In this document: one piece after another, positions 15,636-24,334 of the stretch | How the letters are laid out: each line of letters begins with the position of its first letter | Position numbering within the stretch: position 1 is the first letter of the stretch | From: Peribacillus huizhouensis | GTDB taxonomy: Bacteria > Bacillota > Bacilli > Bacillales > DSM-1321 | Reading direction: 5' to 3' | Length of the DNA stretch: 41,482 nucleotides | Assembly: GCF_014138605.1 (NCBI RefSeq) | Contig: NZ_JACJHX010000024.1 | Coordinates: forward strand, 1-41,482 | Notes under the pieces: model-generated | What the model was told of the DNA's origin: nothing | Databases searched by the model: none | What the model saw: only the letters and a program-made list of their open reading frames with translations | Translations under genes and position numbers: made by a program

Positions 15636-15893
15636 TCAATGAATATTGCGAGGGTGATAATGGGTAACTTTTGTATTATTCATGCTATCGTGTGCAAATT
15701 TTCCTTTGAGTGATTCAATAATGTAAATACCAAGGAGATTGTTAATTTCTTGATCATCCATTTCTTCAAGTAAGTTGAAGATTTCCTTTCGATCAAGTTG
15801 TTCAAGGACAGCGAAGGTTAGCATATCAATATCTTCTTCATCACCAGACAATTTATCACGGTATAGGTTGTACAAATCCTCGATAAGTTTCAT
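15636..15893 (-). CDS. Conserved small acidic protein (probably DUF6154)
   Basis: An 85-aa cytoplasmic acidic protein beginning MKLIEDLYNLYRDKLSGDEED. It is predicted to be mostly helical, with a repeated Glu/Asp/Leu pattern (LLEEMDDQEINNLLG), and ends in a His-containing tail. I believe it belongs to the Bacillaceae family DUF6154, but recall this from pattern only. The function is unknown. AGGTGAAAA precedes the ATG. It is a single gene, convergent with dps and divergent from the 114-aa gene. Confidence 0.75.
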   Translation of the reverse strand: MKLIEDLYNLYRDKLSGDEEDIDMLTFAVLEQLDRKEIFNLLEEMDDQEINNLLGIYIIESLKGKFAHDSMNNTKVTHYHPRNIH

Positions 15894-16059
15894 TTTTTCA
15901 CCTCATTTTCAATTATTAATTCGTACTTATTATATGTTTTACCCTAAGAAAGATACTTAATCAATTATTTTACCTGAAAATTGCAAGTAATGGAAGAATA
16001 AGTGAAGTATGAACAAGGAAGACGCAAGGGAAAATAATACTAATATAGGAGGGATTAGA

Positions 16060-16404
16060 GTGGCTGAAAACCGAAAGACTTATTATGTTTGGCTGCCGAG
16101 TGGACAAATCTTTCAGGATAGTGAAAGTTCACCTTGGAATTATAAGATTGAAGCGAATGATGAAGAAATCGGCCAGCTTCGTGCATATTTTAATCAAAAT
16201 TATTCAACAGAGATTGGGAACTTTTATCGGGCACATATTCCGTTTTTAGAGTATCACCATGATCCAGGAAATGATGCTTATGATAAGACGCTTCATGAGG
16301 TGTATGAGTTGATTTATAAACTTGGTGATACTAATGCGAGAAATCATATTGCGAATATGGGGATATTATCGTCTTTTCCTAGAGAAACAGGGGAGGATAT
16401 GTAA
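16060..16404 (+). CDS. Conserved Bacillaceae protein of unknown function, 114 aa
   Basis: I start at GTG 16060 because TAGGAGGG lies 6 nt upstream; the frame opens earlier at 16009 without a ribosome binding site. The product is 114 aa, soluble, rich in aromatic residues (YYVWLPSGQIFQDSESSPWN) with a helical second half (DKTLHEVYELIYKLGD). I recognise the type as a conserved Bacillus protein often labelled hydrolase without evidence; no catalytic motif is visible. A tiny nine-codon frame with a good ribosome binding site follows at 16404, possibly the start of a lost neighbour. Confidence 0.7.
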   Translation: MAENRKTYYVWLPSGQIFQDSESSPWNYKIEANDEEIGQLRAYFNQNYSTEIGNFYRAHIPFLEYHHDPGNDAYDKTLHEVYELIYKLGDTNARNHIANMGILSSFPRETGEDM

Positions 16405-16590
16405 TGGGTATCTTATTTGAAGAATCAAGTTAAGGAAAGTGCATCTTAGGCTGTAGGCGGCAGATTGGATAGACCGGTATAGCGATATATAACAATCGGA
16501 TAATGGATTGCTTCTGAACTGCCGATTTTTAATAAAGGCTGTTTTCACATACTTTGTCGCTTTTCAATCATTTTTACACTAATAACCCGG

Positions 16591-16718
16591 GTTGATTTCC
16601 GTTGCAGGTCCTCGCTTTCCGCGGGCGGTCTCAGAAGCCTCCTCAGTGCTTTGCACTTGCGGGGTCTCCCTCAACACGCTTTTCCCGCAGGAGTCTCGCA
16701 CCTGTAACGAAGATCAAC
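16591..16718. repeat. 128-bp dispersed Bacillus repeat with terminal inverted repeats
   Basis: It begins GTTGATTTCCGTTGCAGGT and ends ACCTGTAACGAAGATCAAC, imperfect inverted repeats of each other. The interior has GCTTTCCGCGGGCGGTCTC, GCTTTGCACTTGCGGGG and TTCCCGCAGGAGTCTCGC. I recognise this as a family found in many copies between genes of Bacillus species; its function and mobility are unknown to me. It is clearly more GC-rich than its surroundings. Reading frames across it are not genes. Confidence 0.85.
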
Positions 16719-16781
16719 ATCTGTTCGAATTGGTTTGGTTTCTTGCTAAAAACAACAATCTTTACGAAAAGAGCCTTAATA

Positions 16782-16822
16782 AAAAAGGGTCAAACACCGC
16801 TGCAGGGTGTTTGACCCTTTTT
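16782..16822. terminator. Strong terminator of the lipoprotein gene
   Basis: A 17-bp perfect stem AAAAAGGGTCAAACACC / GGTGTTTGACCCTTTTT with a short loop. It lies 21 nt beyond the stop of the minus-strand lipoprotein gene and has T-runs on both strands. Confidence 0.9.
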
Positions 16823-16842
16823 AGAATCCCTCTTTTACTCTC

Positions 16843-17712
16843 TTATTGTGGAAGTTCGATCTCTTGGGCAGAATTTATTACTTCGTCTGGGATGGTAATA
16901 TCCTTCACGCCATTATAATTACTGAATGTTGCATTTGTTTTTTGTTCGAGTGTCGTTTCTTCACTGCCTTCAGTAGTCTTAAATGCCATATCCATAGTCA
17001 TTGCCGTAGGATAAAAGTTTTTTTTGTCAATGGTATATGAATACTTTAATCCGCTAACATCTACATTTTGTAAATCAAGTCCTAATTCTTGACCAAAGCT
17101 TTGTGCGAGTTGCTCTTTCATGAACGCATTGAATTTTTCAGCTGAAGCATTTAGTGATAAAATGTAAGAGGAATCGTCTTGTTCAAATGTGAAGTCTTCA
17201 ATATATTCTTGCATTTTTTTCAATTCGGCTGCTGGATCACCTTGCTGTTCTGTTGTTTTAAGAAGTTCTGTAGACATTTCGTCAGGGAGCTTCATCCATG
17301 TTCCTTGTGTTGGATCATATGTAAAGAAACCTTGATTTGTGAAATAACTTTCTGTTTTCATTGGTTCTTCACCTGGCATATTGATTGACATGACTTGATA
17401 GAGTGAGATTGGGTCTTGAATGACATCTATGTCAATGGTTGAACTAATATCCATTGGTTCTGAATCACTGCTAGAAGTGATGGTTTGCTCATTCTTCATC
17501 TTTACCGTTAAACTCTTTAGATCTTGACTTGCTGCAATGGTTTTTTCAAAAACTTCTTCAAGAGTAAGTGATTCTTCTTTTTGTGCAGGGTGTTCGGTGT
17601 TTGTTTTAGTTTCTGATTTTCCAGATTCTGAAACGGGTGTAGCTTTTTGGCCACAACCACTTAAAAGTACTACTAGTGCGAAGAACGAGATAGCTAATGA
17701 TTTGAGCTTCAT
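16843..17712 (-). CDS. LolA/LppX-like lipoprotein (probably DUF6612)
   Basis: A 289-aa exported lipoprotein. The signal peptide ends in the lipobox LLSGC (Cys20), followed by a Ser/Thr/Glu/Lys-rich linker to about residue 50. The rest shows alternating beta-strand patterns (STIDIDVIQDP, SYFTNQGFFTYDPTQGTWMKLP, SYILSLNASAEKFNAFM), resembling LolA/LppX half-barrel lipoproteins of the DUF6612 type. The ligand is unknown. I start at ATG 17712, which has AAGGAG 8 nt upstream; the frame opens 16 codons earlier without a good site. It is a single gene with a strong terminator. Confidence 0.8.
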   Translation of the reverse strand: MKLKSLAISFFALVVLLSGCGQKATPVSESGKSETKTNTEHPAQKEESLTLEEVFEKTIAASQDLKSLTVKMKNEQTITSSSDSEPMDISSTIDIDVIQDPISLYQVMSINMPGEEPMKTESYFTNQGFFTYDPTQGTWMKLPDEMSTELLKTTEQQGDPAAELKKMQEYIEDFTFEQDDSSYILSLNASAEKFNAFMKEQLAQSFGQELGLDLQNVDVSGLKYSYTIDKKNFYPTAMTMDMAFKTTEGSEETTLEQKTNATFSNYNGVKDITIPDEVINSAQEIELPQ

Positions 17713-17845
17713 TACATCGACTCCTTTTTGGTCATATACATACATAATATAATAAAACAAGGGAAAAATGGTTATTTATCCCTTATATTCTATATAAATA
17801 AACCTTTCTGCCTAATTTTTTTAGGTGGGAAAACAGGGAGAAAGT

Positions 17846-18322
17846 ATGAAAATATTTTTTGATAATCACGGACATCAAGTTGATTTTACCTGTAAAGCTG
17901 AATTTGGTGATGCGTGGCATGTGCTTGTTTTAACACGTTGGAACGAGCAATGGGTTGTAACTCGGCATAAGGTTAGGGGACTTGAATTTCCAGGTGGAAA
18001 GCGGGAAAAAGGAGAAACGATTGAGGAGGCAGCAGTGCGTGAGGTGTACGAGGAAACAGGTGGGAAGGTGGCCAGTTTGCTTTTCCTTGGACAATATCGT
18101 GTACATGCAGTAAGCGGGTTGTTTATTAAGTCGATATACTTTGCTGAACTGAGCGAGCTCGTTGAAAAGGACGATTATTTGGAGACGGAAGGACCTGTAT
18201 TGTTAGATAAACTTCCAGATTGTTTAGAAGCGGACTCTAAATATAGCTTTATTATGCGAGATGAAGTTATTCCGTTAAGTATCGAGCGACTGCGCCACAT
18301 TCAACCGAATTATAAATTATAA
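17846..18322 (+). CDS. ytkD: Nudix hydrolase YtkD
   Basis: A 158-aa MutT-like enzyme. The perfect Nudix box spans G51 to G73 (GGKREKGETIEEAAVREVYE and onward: G-x5-E57-x7-R65-E66-x2-E69-E70-x-G), binding Mg and cleaving nucleoside diphosphate linkages. B. subtilis YtkD hydrolyses oxidised guanine nucleotides and also acts on RNA 5' ends. I choose ATG 17846 with GGGAGA upstream rather than the in-frame GTG 17825; this gives 158 aa, the size I recall for YtkD. The position between dps and the ytl genes is syntenic with B. subtilis. Confidence 0.92.
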   Translation: MKIFFDNHGHQVDFTCKAEFGDAWHVLVLTRWNEQWVVTRHKVRGLEFPGGKREKGETIEEAAVREVYEETGGKVASLLFLGQYRVHAVSGLFIKSIYFAELSELVEKDDYLETEGPVLLDKLPDCLEADSKYSFIMRDEVIPLSIERLRHIQPNYKL

Positions 18323-18396
18323 ATAAGGCTAAGGGTCAGATCACGCAACTATTATTACTAGTAGAGCGAGGCTAGGCCCTTTTTAATAGCCTTATT
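18322..18396. repeat. Palindromic terminator, shortened member of repeat family A
   Basis: Outer arms AATAAGGCTA (18322-18331) and TAGCCTTATT (18387-18396) enclose GGGTCAGATCACGCAACTA, the same block as GGGTCAGATCCCGCAATAA at 3101, and a GCGAGGCTAGGCCC counterpart. It lies between convergent ytkD and ytlD and probably terminates both; its first base is the last base of the ytkD stop codon. Confidence 0.75.
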
Positions 18397-18399
18397 ACT

Positions 18400-19197
18400 T
18401 CAGCGGTCATGCTTAATTAACGCTTTTTCAAGCAGTTCAACGAGTTGATACATAACCGTGGCACAGACAGCAATAATCATGAGCGACAATAGGACAAGAT
18501 TGAAATTAAATACTTGGAACCCGTAAATAATCAAATAGCCAAGACCTTTTGAAGAAACCAGGAATTCACCGACGATGACGCCAACCCAGGAAAGACCTAC
18601 ATTAACTTTCAAGGTCGAGATGATGGTTGGAAAGGATGCGGGTAGTACTGCTTCTTTAAACGTTTGAAAGCGGTTGGCGCCAAATGTTTGGAGCACTAAT
18701 AGATAATTCGGGTCAACACCTTTAAATGCGGTGTAAACAACAATGGTCGTAATAATAACTGATATGATCGCTCCCATTGTAATGATAGACGTGAAGCCTG
18801 GTCCGAGTGCTACGATTAAGATTGGTCCAAGAGCGACTTTTGGCATCGCATTCAAGATGACGAGATAAGGATCAAGCACTTTTGAAAGAAATGGCGACCA
18901 CCACAGAATCGTGGCAAGCAATGTTCCAAGCAGGGTACCGAGGATAAATCCAAGTACTGTTTCTGCCAAGGTTATACTTAAATGGTTAAACAAAGTGCCA
19001 TCGGTAATTTTGGCTAAAAATAGTTGCCAAATTTTTGACGGTGAGCTGAAAATAAGTTGATCAATCCACTTGAGTCTTGAAGCAATCTCCCATCCCGAAA
19101 AAAAAGCAATGAAGATGAGAAGTTGATAAAAACGAACCCAACGTTTTTCTTTGACGAGTGCTGATTTGTATTGGTTATGCAGTGTATGAATACTCAA
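18400..19197 (-). CDS. ytlD: ABC transporter permease YtlD (SsuC/TauC family)
   Basis: A 265-aa inner-membrane permease of the nitrate/sulfonate/taurine/pyrimidine class. About six transmembrane segments are visible, with the EAA-type coupling loop in [22 protein letters not shown] near residues 175-196 that contacts the ATPase. I place the start at TTG 19197, ten nt after AAGGAG; a TTG at 19206 is too close to that site. The start overlaps the end of ytlC by 23 nt, showing translational coupling. The substrate is unknown; sequence similarity in this class does not tell sulfonates from thiamine precursors. Confidence 0.85.
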   Translation of the reverse strand: MSIHTLHNQYKSALVKEKRWVRFYQLLIFIAFFSGWEIASRLKWIDQLIFSSPSKIWQLFLAKITDGTLFNHLSITLAETVLGFILGTLLGTLLATILWWSPFLSKVLDPYLVILNAMPKVALGPILIVALGPGFTSIITMGAIISVIITTIVVYTAFKGVDPNYLLVLQTFGANRFQTFKEAVLPASFPTIISTLKVNVGLSWVGVIVGEFLVSSKGLGYLIIYGFQVFNFNLVLLSLMIIAVCATVMYQLVELLEKALIKHDR

Positions 19198-19957
19198 GAC
19201 TCTCAAGCTCCTTCCATATCGTTTGAAATAGGGAGGAGTAGCTCGGATGGTTGCGGGCTTGAAAAGGAGTTAACGATCTAAGCTCATTAGGTACTTCGAA
19301 TACTTTGTGAATTCTGCCAGGACGTGCCGCGAACATGTAAATACGGTCGCTCATGGCAATTGATTCGCCGATATCATGTGTAACAAGGACAGCTGTTTTT
19401 CCATATGCCTTCAATGTTTCAGAAACGAGGTCTTCAAGCTTCAGTTTCGTTTGATAATCGAGCGCAGAGAATGGTTCGTCTAGCAAGAGGATTTTTGGAT
19501 CAACGGCGAGTGTTCTTGCTAGCGCTGCCCGTTGTCTCATCCCACCTGACAACTCCCTTGGGTATTGATGCTCAACACCAGGTAATCCAACATCTTGAAG
19601 GAGCTTGGTCGCAATTGATAGAGAAGCTTCTTTATCATGTTTTAATAACTTTAACCCGAGTGTTATATTTTGCCCAATCGTTTTCCACGGAAATAAGTAA
19701 TCTTGCTGCAACATATAGCCTATTGAAAGCTCATCCCGTGAAAATACGGGCAGCCCTTCTAGCAAAACGGTTCCCGCTGTTGGTGGGAACAGACCAGCGA
19801 TAATAGATAATAGAGTTGTTTTCCCACAGCCGCTTGGGCCAAGAAAGGAGATAAACTCCCCTTTCTTGATGGATAAATTAATATTTTGTAGTGCCTGTGT
19901 TGCCGTTTGCTTCGAAAAGTACGTGTGATCAACGTGATTAATCGTTAGAAAGTCCAT
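19175..19957 (-). CDS. ytlC: ABC transporter ATP-binding protein YtlC
   Basis: A 260-aa ATPase with all expected motifs: Walker [10 protein letters not shown] (42-50), Q-loop QQDYLFPW, signature LSGGMRQR, Walker [13 protein letters not shown] and switch His in VTHD. The closest class is SsuB/TauB/ThiZ. It powers the YtlD permease with YtlA as binding protein. The start ATG comes 2 nt after the ytlA stop; the ribosome binding site is weak (AAAAGG), so coupling from ytlA is likely. Confidence 0.92.
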   Translation of the reverse strand: MDFLTINHVDHTYFSKQTATQALQNINLSIKKGEFISFLGPSGCGKTTLLSIIAGLFPPTAGTVLLEGLPVFSRDELSIGYMLQQDYLFPWKTIGQNITLGLKLLKHDKEASLSIATKLLQDVGLPGVEHQYPRELSGGMRQRAALARTLAVDPKILLLDEPFSALDYQTKLKLEDLVSETLKAYGKTAVLVTHDIGESIAMSDRIYMFAARPGRIHKVFEVPNELRSLTPFQARNHPSYSSLFQTIWKELESLEYSYTA

Positions 19958-19959
19958 AA

Positions 19960-20955
19960 TTATTTCGATACCTTTTCTGCATATGTTGTGTTCACTAAGT
20001 CTTCATAGGTTAATCTACTTGGAAGCTCACCTGCTGCATCCATAATATTCTGTAAGTTATTCCACTCTTCTTTATCTAAAATAGGGTCTGTTGCAAATGA
20101 GCCTTGTGCTTTATAACGATCAACCACCGTTTCGATTAAAGCTACATCGCTGTCTTCAAAAAATGGTTGAATCACTTCAGCTACTTCCTTGCTACTATGC
20201 TCTTGCACCCAATCTTGTGCTTTTTTTACCGCACGGGTGAACTTTTCGACCGTTTCGCCATTCTTTTCTATATAACTAGCTTTGGTCATGAATGTTGTGT
20301 AAGGGATATGCCCTGATTCCGTTCCGAATGAAGCGACAATATGTCCTTTCCCTTCTTTTTCAAACAGGCTGGCAGTCGGTTCAAATAGTTGTACATAATC
20401 GCCTGTACCTGAAGCAAAAGCTGTTGCAACATTGGCAAAATCAATGTTTTGAATCAGCGTAAGATCGTTGTGAGGGTCGATGCCATGTTTCTTAAGTACA
20501 AACTCACCAGCCATTTGTGGCATGCCGCCTTTACGCTGACCTAGGAAGGTAGAGCCTTTTAGCATATCCCAAGAAAAGTCATCGATTTTTTCACGGGATA
20601 CGAGGAAGGTTCCATCTGTCTGGGTGAGTTGCGCAAAATTAATTATTGGATCATTTGCACCTTGAGCAGTCACGTAAATCGATGTTTCAGACCCAACAAG
20701 GGCAACATCCGCGCCGTCCGATAATAAAGCAGTCATCGTTTTATCGCCGCCAGCTGTCGTTTTTAATTCAATTTTTAATCCTTCTTCTTCAAAAAAACCT
20801 TTTTCTATCGCTACATATTGCGGTGCATAGAAAATAGATCGAGTTACCTCGGCGACTCGTACTTTTGTCAGATCTTCTTTGCCACATGCTAAAAGAGCGA
20901 GGATTAAAAAACATGCTAATGCGATCATGAATCCTGATTTTACCCAATGTTTCAT
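19960..20955 (-). CDS. ytlA: ABC transporter substrate-binding lipoprotein YtlA (SsuA/NMT1 family)
   Basis: A 331-aa lipoprotein with a signal peptide and lipobox ALLAC (Cys24). The NMT1/SsuA-type periplasmic-binding fold is recognised from VRVAEVTRSIFYAPQYVAIEKGFF, the DVALVGSETSIY segment and FVLKKHGIDP. It captures an unknown small solute for YtlCD. The related ThiY binds a thiamine pyrimidine, and SsuA binds sulfonates; the pocket residues cannot decide here. AGAGGAGGAATG precedes the ATG. It is the first gene of the operon ytlA-ytlC-ytlD. A long upstream region contains an 18-bp palindrome. Confidence 0.88.
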   Translation of the reverse strand: MKHWVKSGFMIALACFLILALLACGKEDLTKVRVAEVTRSIFYAPQYVAIEKGFFEEEGLKIELKTTAGGDKTMTALLSDGADVALVGSETSIYVTAQGANDPIINFAQLTQTDGTFLVSREKIDDFSWDMLKGSTFLGQRKGGMPQMAGEFVLKKHGIDPHNDLTLIQNIDFANVATAFASGTGDYVQLFEPTASLFEKEGKGHIVASFGTESGHIPYTTFMTKASYIEKNGETVEKFTRAVKKAQDWVQEHSSKEVAEVIQPFFEDSDVALIETVVDRYKAQGSFATDPILDKEEWNNLQNIMDAAGELPSRLTYEDLVNTTYAEKVSK

Positions 20956-21726
20956 CTTTCATTCCTCCTCTAATCATAGGTCATTCACCTAAAATAACGT
21001 ATGCAGAAGTGAAAAATGTGTGAATGCCTATAAGAGAAAAAAGGATCGAGCCACTTCAATAAACCAACATAATAGCCTCCCATATGTTCCCCAATAATAA
21101 CTGCACGCGTACTTTCATATGAAAGTAGTAAAGAGGCTGGTTGTAAGTGTTGCTTTTTGACGATAGACACATACAACCATTCTCTTTTTCATTATGTTGT
21201 GCACATACCTATGCCAATGCGTTTTAGATATTTTGTGGATAACTGTCATCCTTAATAACGATTTAGTATGGTTTTCATTGTCACCTCAATAAGCTTGATT
21301 AATTATCGGCGTATCTCTTGGAAGATGGCAGATGCATTCGGTTGGCAATTTGTATTTGATGGAATCACTCTGCGTGGAAAAATGATAATGGTAGTTATAT
21401 TCACTTCTATGTTGGGTATAGATGAGGAAAACTTCTTTTTCAACAGCTGTCTCTTTTTAAGAAGTGCGAAGTGACACTTTCCTTAGCACAGGTTTGCTAA
21501 CCTTCGTAATTGACAGTCTGATCTGTTTTAAGTTAATGGCAATAGTACGAATCGATGTGGTGTGCCTGTTACATTAAATGGCGGTATGACGTTGCCTATT
21601 CTTATAAGCGTTTTTAATCCTTTGTAACAAATTTCTCTGAGCTTTGGTCGTTCTTGGCATGTCATATGCGGTTAAATTTAGAGAAATATAAAATGAAAAC
21701 TAATAAAGTTTTAGGAGGAGTTAAAG
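20956..21726. other. 771-bp gap between divergent ytlA and the esterase gene
   Basis: It contains the perfect palindrome at 21110-21127. Two open frames (minus 20985-21176, 63 codons; plus 21268-21474, 68 codons) lack convincing ribosome binding sites and resemble nothing I know. No tRNA, riboswitch or transposase remnant was recognised. The esterase ribosome binding site AGGAGGAG is at the right end. Confidence 0.5.
21110..21127. promoter_or_regulatory. 18-bp perfect palindrome upstream of ytlA (operator candidate)
   Basis: TACTTTCATATGAAAGTA is perfectly self-complementary, about 155 bp upstream of the ytlA start. No cognate regulator is encoded nearby. Confidence 0.4.
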
Positions 21727-22680
21727 ATGACGCAAAATCAAAATAATAAATTTGTATTGGAACCAGCAGCACAAAAATTCGTTGAGGACACGGCTAACCC
21801 GCCGTACCTGTTTGATCTTGGCCCAGAGAAGGGCAGGGAAACTGTAGATGAAGTACAGTCCGGTGAGGTTAAGAAGTGGCCGGTTGAGGTAGAAGAGCTT
21901 GTCATTGAGGGAGAAACAACTGGACCTGTATCCATTAAAATATTGCGTCCTGAAAACGCCTCGGAAAATCTTCCAGTCATTCTATATACGCATGGTGCAG
22001 GCTGGGTTTTCGGAAACGCTCACACACATGATCGTTTAGTTCGGGAGCTAGCTGTTGGATCACAATCAGCTGTTGTGTTCACTAATTACAGTCTTTCTCC
22101 AGAAGCCAAATATCCGATTGCAATAGAAGAGGTCTATACGGTCTTAGAATGGATTGCTAAAGAAGGCGATCATCACGGGATGGATACAAGTAATATTACA
22201 GTAGCAGGTGACAGTGTTGGCGGAAATATGTCGGCAGCTATTACGTTAATGGCTAAAGAACGAAAAGGCCCAGCTATTCGCAAGCAATTACTTTTCTATC
22301 CTGTAACGGATGCTTCATTTGATACAGACTCATATAAACAATTTGCTACCGGATATTTTCTACGTAGGGATGGGATGCAGTGGTTCTGGGACCAGTATAC
22401 TTCCGATCCACAGCAGAGAGCAGAAATTACTGCATCTCCACTTCGGGCAACAACAGAACAATTAAAGGGACTTCCTGAAGCTTTAGTTATCACGGCAGAA
22501 GCCGACGTATTGCGCGACGAAGGAGAGGCATATGCCAACAAGCTTCGTGAGGCTGGTGTAAAGGTAACTGCTGTGCGCTTCCAAGGTATCATTCATGACT
22601 TTGTGATGCTTAACGATTTCGCAGACACAGAAGCAGCAAAAGGGGCCATGATGCTTGCAAACGCATGGCTGAGTGAATAG
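21727..22680 (+). CDS. Alpha/beta hydrolase, hormone-sensitive-lipase-type esterase
   Basis: A 317-aa soluble esterase. The HSL-family oxyanion motif appears as HGAGWVFG (HGGG with a substitution), the nucleophile elbow is GDSVGGN, the acid lies in EADVLRDEGE and the His in GIIHDFVMLN, all in the expected order. It most likely hydrolyses short-chain acyl esters; the natural substrate is unknown. The start ATG has AGGAGGAG at 7 nt. It interrupts the ytl-ytm neighbourhood and has its own downstream hairpin, so it looks like an inserted accessory gene. Confidence 0.88.
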   Translation: MTQNQNNKFVLEPAAQKFVEDTANPPYLFDLGPEKGRETVDEVQSGEVKKWPVEVEELVIEGETTGPVSIKILRPENASENLPVILYTHGAGWVFGNAHTHDRLVRELAVGSQSAVVFTNYSLSPEAKYPIAIEEVYTVLEWIAKEGDHHGMDTSNITVAGDSVGGNMSAAITLMAKERKGPAIRKQLLFYPVTDASFDTDSYKQFATGYFLRRDGMQWFWDQYTSDPQQRAEITASPLRATTEQLKGLPEALVITAEADVLRDEGEAYANKLREAGVKVTAVRFQGIIHDFVMLNDFADTEAAKGAMMLANAWLSE

Positions 22681-22734
22681 AGAGAACATCCAAAAAAAGA
22701 AGATTAACTATTAATGGGCAGAACTTCTTTTGTC

Positions 22735-22775
22735 ATAATCTCCTTTTCGATTTTTTTAATCAAAAGGGAGATTAT
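22735..22775. terminator. Hairpin after the esterase gene
   Basis: ATAATCTCCTTTT pairs with AAAAGGGAGATTAT apart from one bulged base; the loop is T-rich. A T-run after the stem is missing, so termination is uncertain. Confidence 0.5.
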
Positions 22776-23044
22776 GCTTTCAAAAACCTAAAGGATGGAA
22801 TGAGGTACGCTTTTGGATGGAAGCAAAACCAGAAAGTCTAATGAATTTATAAAATTTTCCATGTTTTTAAGTCTCCTCTAGTATCGCTAATAACCTTCAC
22901 TCCGCTTCGATAAAGAAAACAATACAACCCTAACTCAATGAATTACAGACTACATACACTGCGACATCATATCTTCGTCTGTGAGAGAGGACCCTCAACT
23001 TAACTAATCATCGGTATGTTTCACTATAAAAAGTCTAGATAATG

Positions 23045-23247
23045 CCTGTTAATGCGGGATAAAATGGGTGAGTTGATTTACAATAAGGGTTGAGTTTTAT
23101 CCCGCATTAACGGACAGTAACCCCCCACCCCGAGGATTAGAGGAATCGAAGAAGCGTAGGTGGGGGATAACTGCCCGTAAAATCCCGATTGGTTCAACTA
23201 ACAATCAGTTGGGAAAGGCACCCACTGATTGAAGTTTCACTTTATGA
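23045..23247. repeat. Composite palindromic repeat before ytmA (repeat family B)
   Basis: Three consecutive inverted repeats: TTAATGCGGGATAAAA (23050) with TTTTATCCCGCATTAA (23095); CCCCCCACC with GGTGGGGG (23121/23159); CAATCAGTTGGG with CCCACTGATTG (23202/23221). The end CCACTGATTGAAGTTTCACTTT and the TTTATCCCGCATTAACGG block are repeated, adjacent and in inverted orientation, at 36939-36987. The ytmA ribosome binding site follows directly. The rest of this gap (22776-23044) shows nothing recognisable. Confidence 0.75.
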
Positions 23248-23261
23248 AAGGAGGATGTATG

Positions 23262-24062
23262 ATGGAAGATGGCACAATTATAATGAAGCAGCGGTTTCCA
23301 TCACCGCATCCAAATATTCGTCTGTTTATCGTAACGTATTTTTCGCAAGGCTTGAAAGTGAAGGGCCTACTTGCTGAGCCAGATGATGATCAAATTTATG
23401 ACGGCTTCTTATATTTACGAGGAGGCATTAAAAATGTCGGTAAAGTACGCCCAAGTCGTATTGTTCAATTTGCAGCAGAAGGCTTCATTGTATTTGCACC
23501 GTATTATCGGGGAAATCAAGGTGGAGAAGGGGATGAAGATTTTGCAGGCGAAGATCGCGCTGATGGGATTAGTGGCTTTACATTACTCGAACAACATCCA
23601 CGTGTAAATCCCGATAACATACATATTTTTGGCTTTTCACGAGGGGGCGTTATGGCCCTATGGACAGCCATCTATTGTAAAACAGCAGCTTCCGTTGTAA
23701 CATGGGGCGGAGTGTCTGATATGTTTCTAACCTACGTGGAACGAGTAGACCTACGTCGAATGATGAAGCGTGTTATTGGTGGTACGCCTCAGAAAGTTCC
23801 AAACGAATATAAATACCGCACACCACTGTTTGCAGTAGATGAACTTTTTGCACCTGTCCTGATTATTCATGGTGAACAGGACAATAACGTATCGATTGAA
23901 CATGCCTACAGGCTGGAGAAACTATTAAAGGAAAAAGACAAGCCTGTTTGGAGTTGGTATTTTGCCGAATTTACCCACTATTTTCCGCCGAACATCAACC
24001 GAAAAGTCGTTTGTGATTTAACACAGTGGATGAAAAACCAAACAAAAAAACAATGGGCTTAA
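23262..24062 (+). CDS. ytmA: YtmA-like alpha/beta hydrolase, S9 peptidase-type
   Basis: A 266-aa serine hydrolase with the prolyl oligopeptidase (S9) catalytic domain but without the beta-propeller, like YtmA of B. subtilis. The nucleophile motif is GFSRGGV, the acid lies in HGEQDNNVS and the His in EFTHYFPP. The natural substrate is unknown; small single-domain members often prove to be esterases or acyl-peptide hydrolases. I choose the second ATG of an ATGATG pair (23262), 7 nt after AGGAGG. The ribosome binding site adjoins the palindromic repeat. ytmB follows after 29 nt. Confidence 0.85.
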   Translation: MEDGTIIMKQRFPSPHPNIRLFIVTYFSQGLKVKGLLAEPDDDQIYDGFLYLRGGIKNVGKVRPSRIVQFAAEGFIVFAPYYRGNQGGEGDEDFAGEDRADGISGFTLLEQHPRVNPDNIHIFGFSRGGVMALWTAIYCKTAASVVTWGGVSDMFLTYVERVDLRRMMKRVIGGTPQKVPNEYKYRTPLFAVDELFAPVLIIHGEQDNNVSIEHAYRLEKLLKEKDKPVWSWYFAEFTHYFPPNINRKVVCDLTQWMKNQTKKQWA

Positions 24063-24091
24063 AAACGTAAGTAAAGGAAAGAGGTTATGCT

Positions 24092-24334
24092 ATGGGAATG
24101 CCGATGGAACTAAATACAATGATCGTGACAAAAGGCCGTGAAAATAGAGAGGAAGAAAATCTTTTCCGTTTGACGAAAGAAGGCTATCGCCTCTACCCAA
24201 TTGATATTCCAATTGAAGTTCGCAAAACGATCGAAAGTGAAACAAACGGAATGGCCGTTATTCAAAAAATCTCTTGGACAAACAACCAAACCGAAATTAC
24301 CTATCAGTTGGTGTCGTTGAATTCAACGAATTAA
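24092..24334 (+). CDS. ytmB: YtmB family protein (DUF2584)
   Basis: An 80-aa soluble protein starting MGMPMELNTMIVTKGRE and containing YRLYPIDIPIEVRKT, which matches the Bacillus YtmB/DUF2584 family as I recall it. Predicted mainly beta strands with no enzyme motif; the function is unknown. AAAGAGGT precedes the ATG. It probably forms an operon with ytmA, as in B. subtilis. Confidence 0.85.
   Translation: MGMPMELNTMIVTKGRENREEENLFRLTKEGYRLYPIDIPIEVRKTIESETNGMAVIQKISWTNNQTEITYQLVSLNSTN

Noticed and set aside
16404..16433. Nine-codon frame with a good ribosome binding site after the 114-aa gene
   Set aside because: It is too short to call; it may be the start of a lost gene or a leader peptide, but nothing supports either.
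16592..16918. 108-codon and 70-codon frames
   Set aside because: They run through the dispersed GC-rich repeat and a terminator; no start signals.
20985..21176. 63-codon minus-strand frame before ytlA
   Set aside because: Its peptide looks moderately protein-like, but the ribosome binding site is weak and it spans the 18-bp palindrome; not called.
21268..21474. 68-codon plus-strand frame before the esterase
   Set aside because: It has no ribosome binding site and no recognisable family.
23262..24062. Pairing of the esterase, YtmA and MccF-like hydrolases as one degradative system
   Set aside because: They are in separate transcription units, and ytmA-ytmB is part of the ancestral Bacillus neighbourhood; no shared control is visible.
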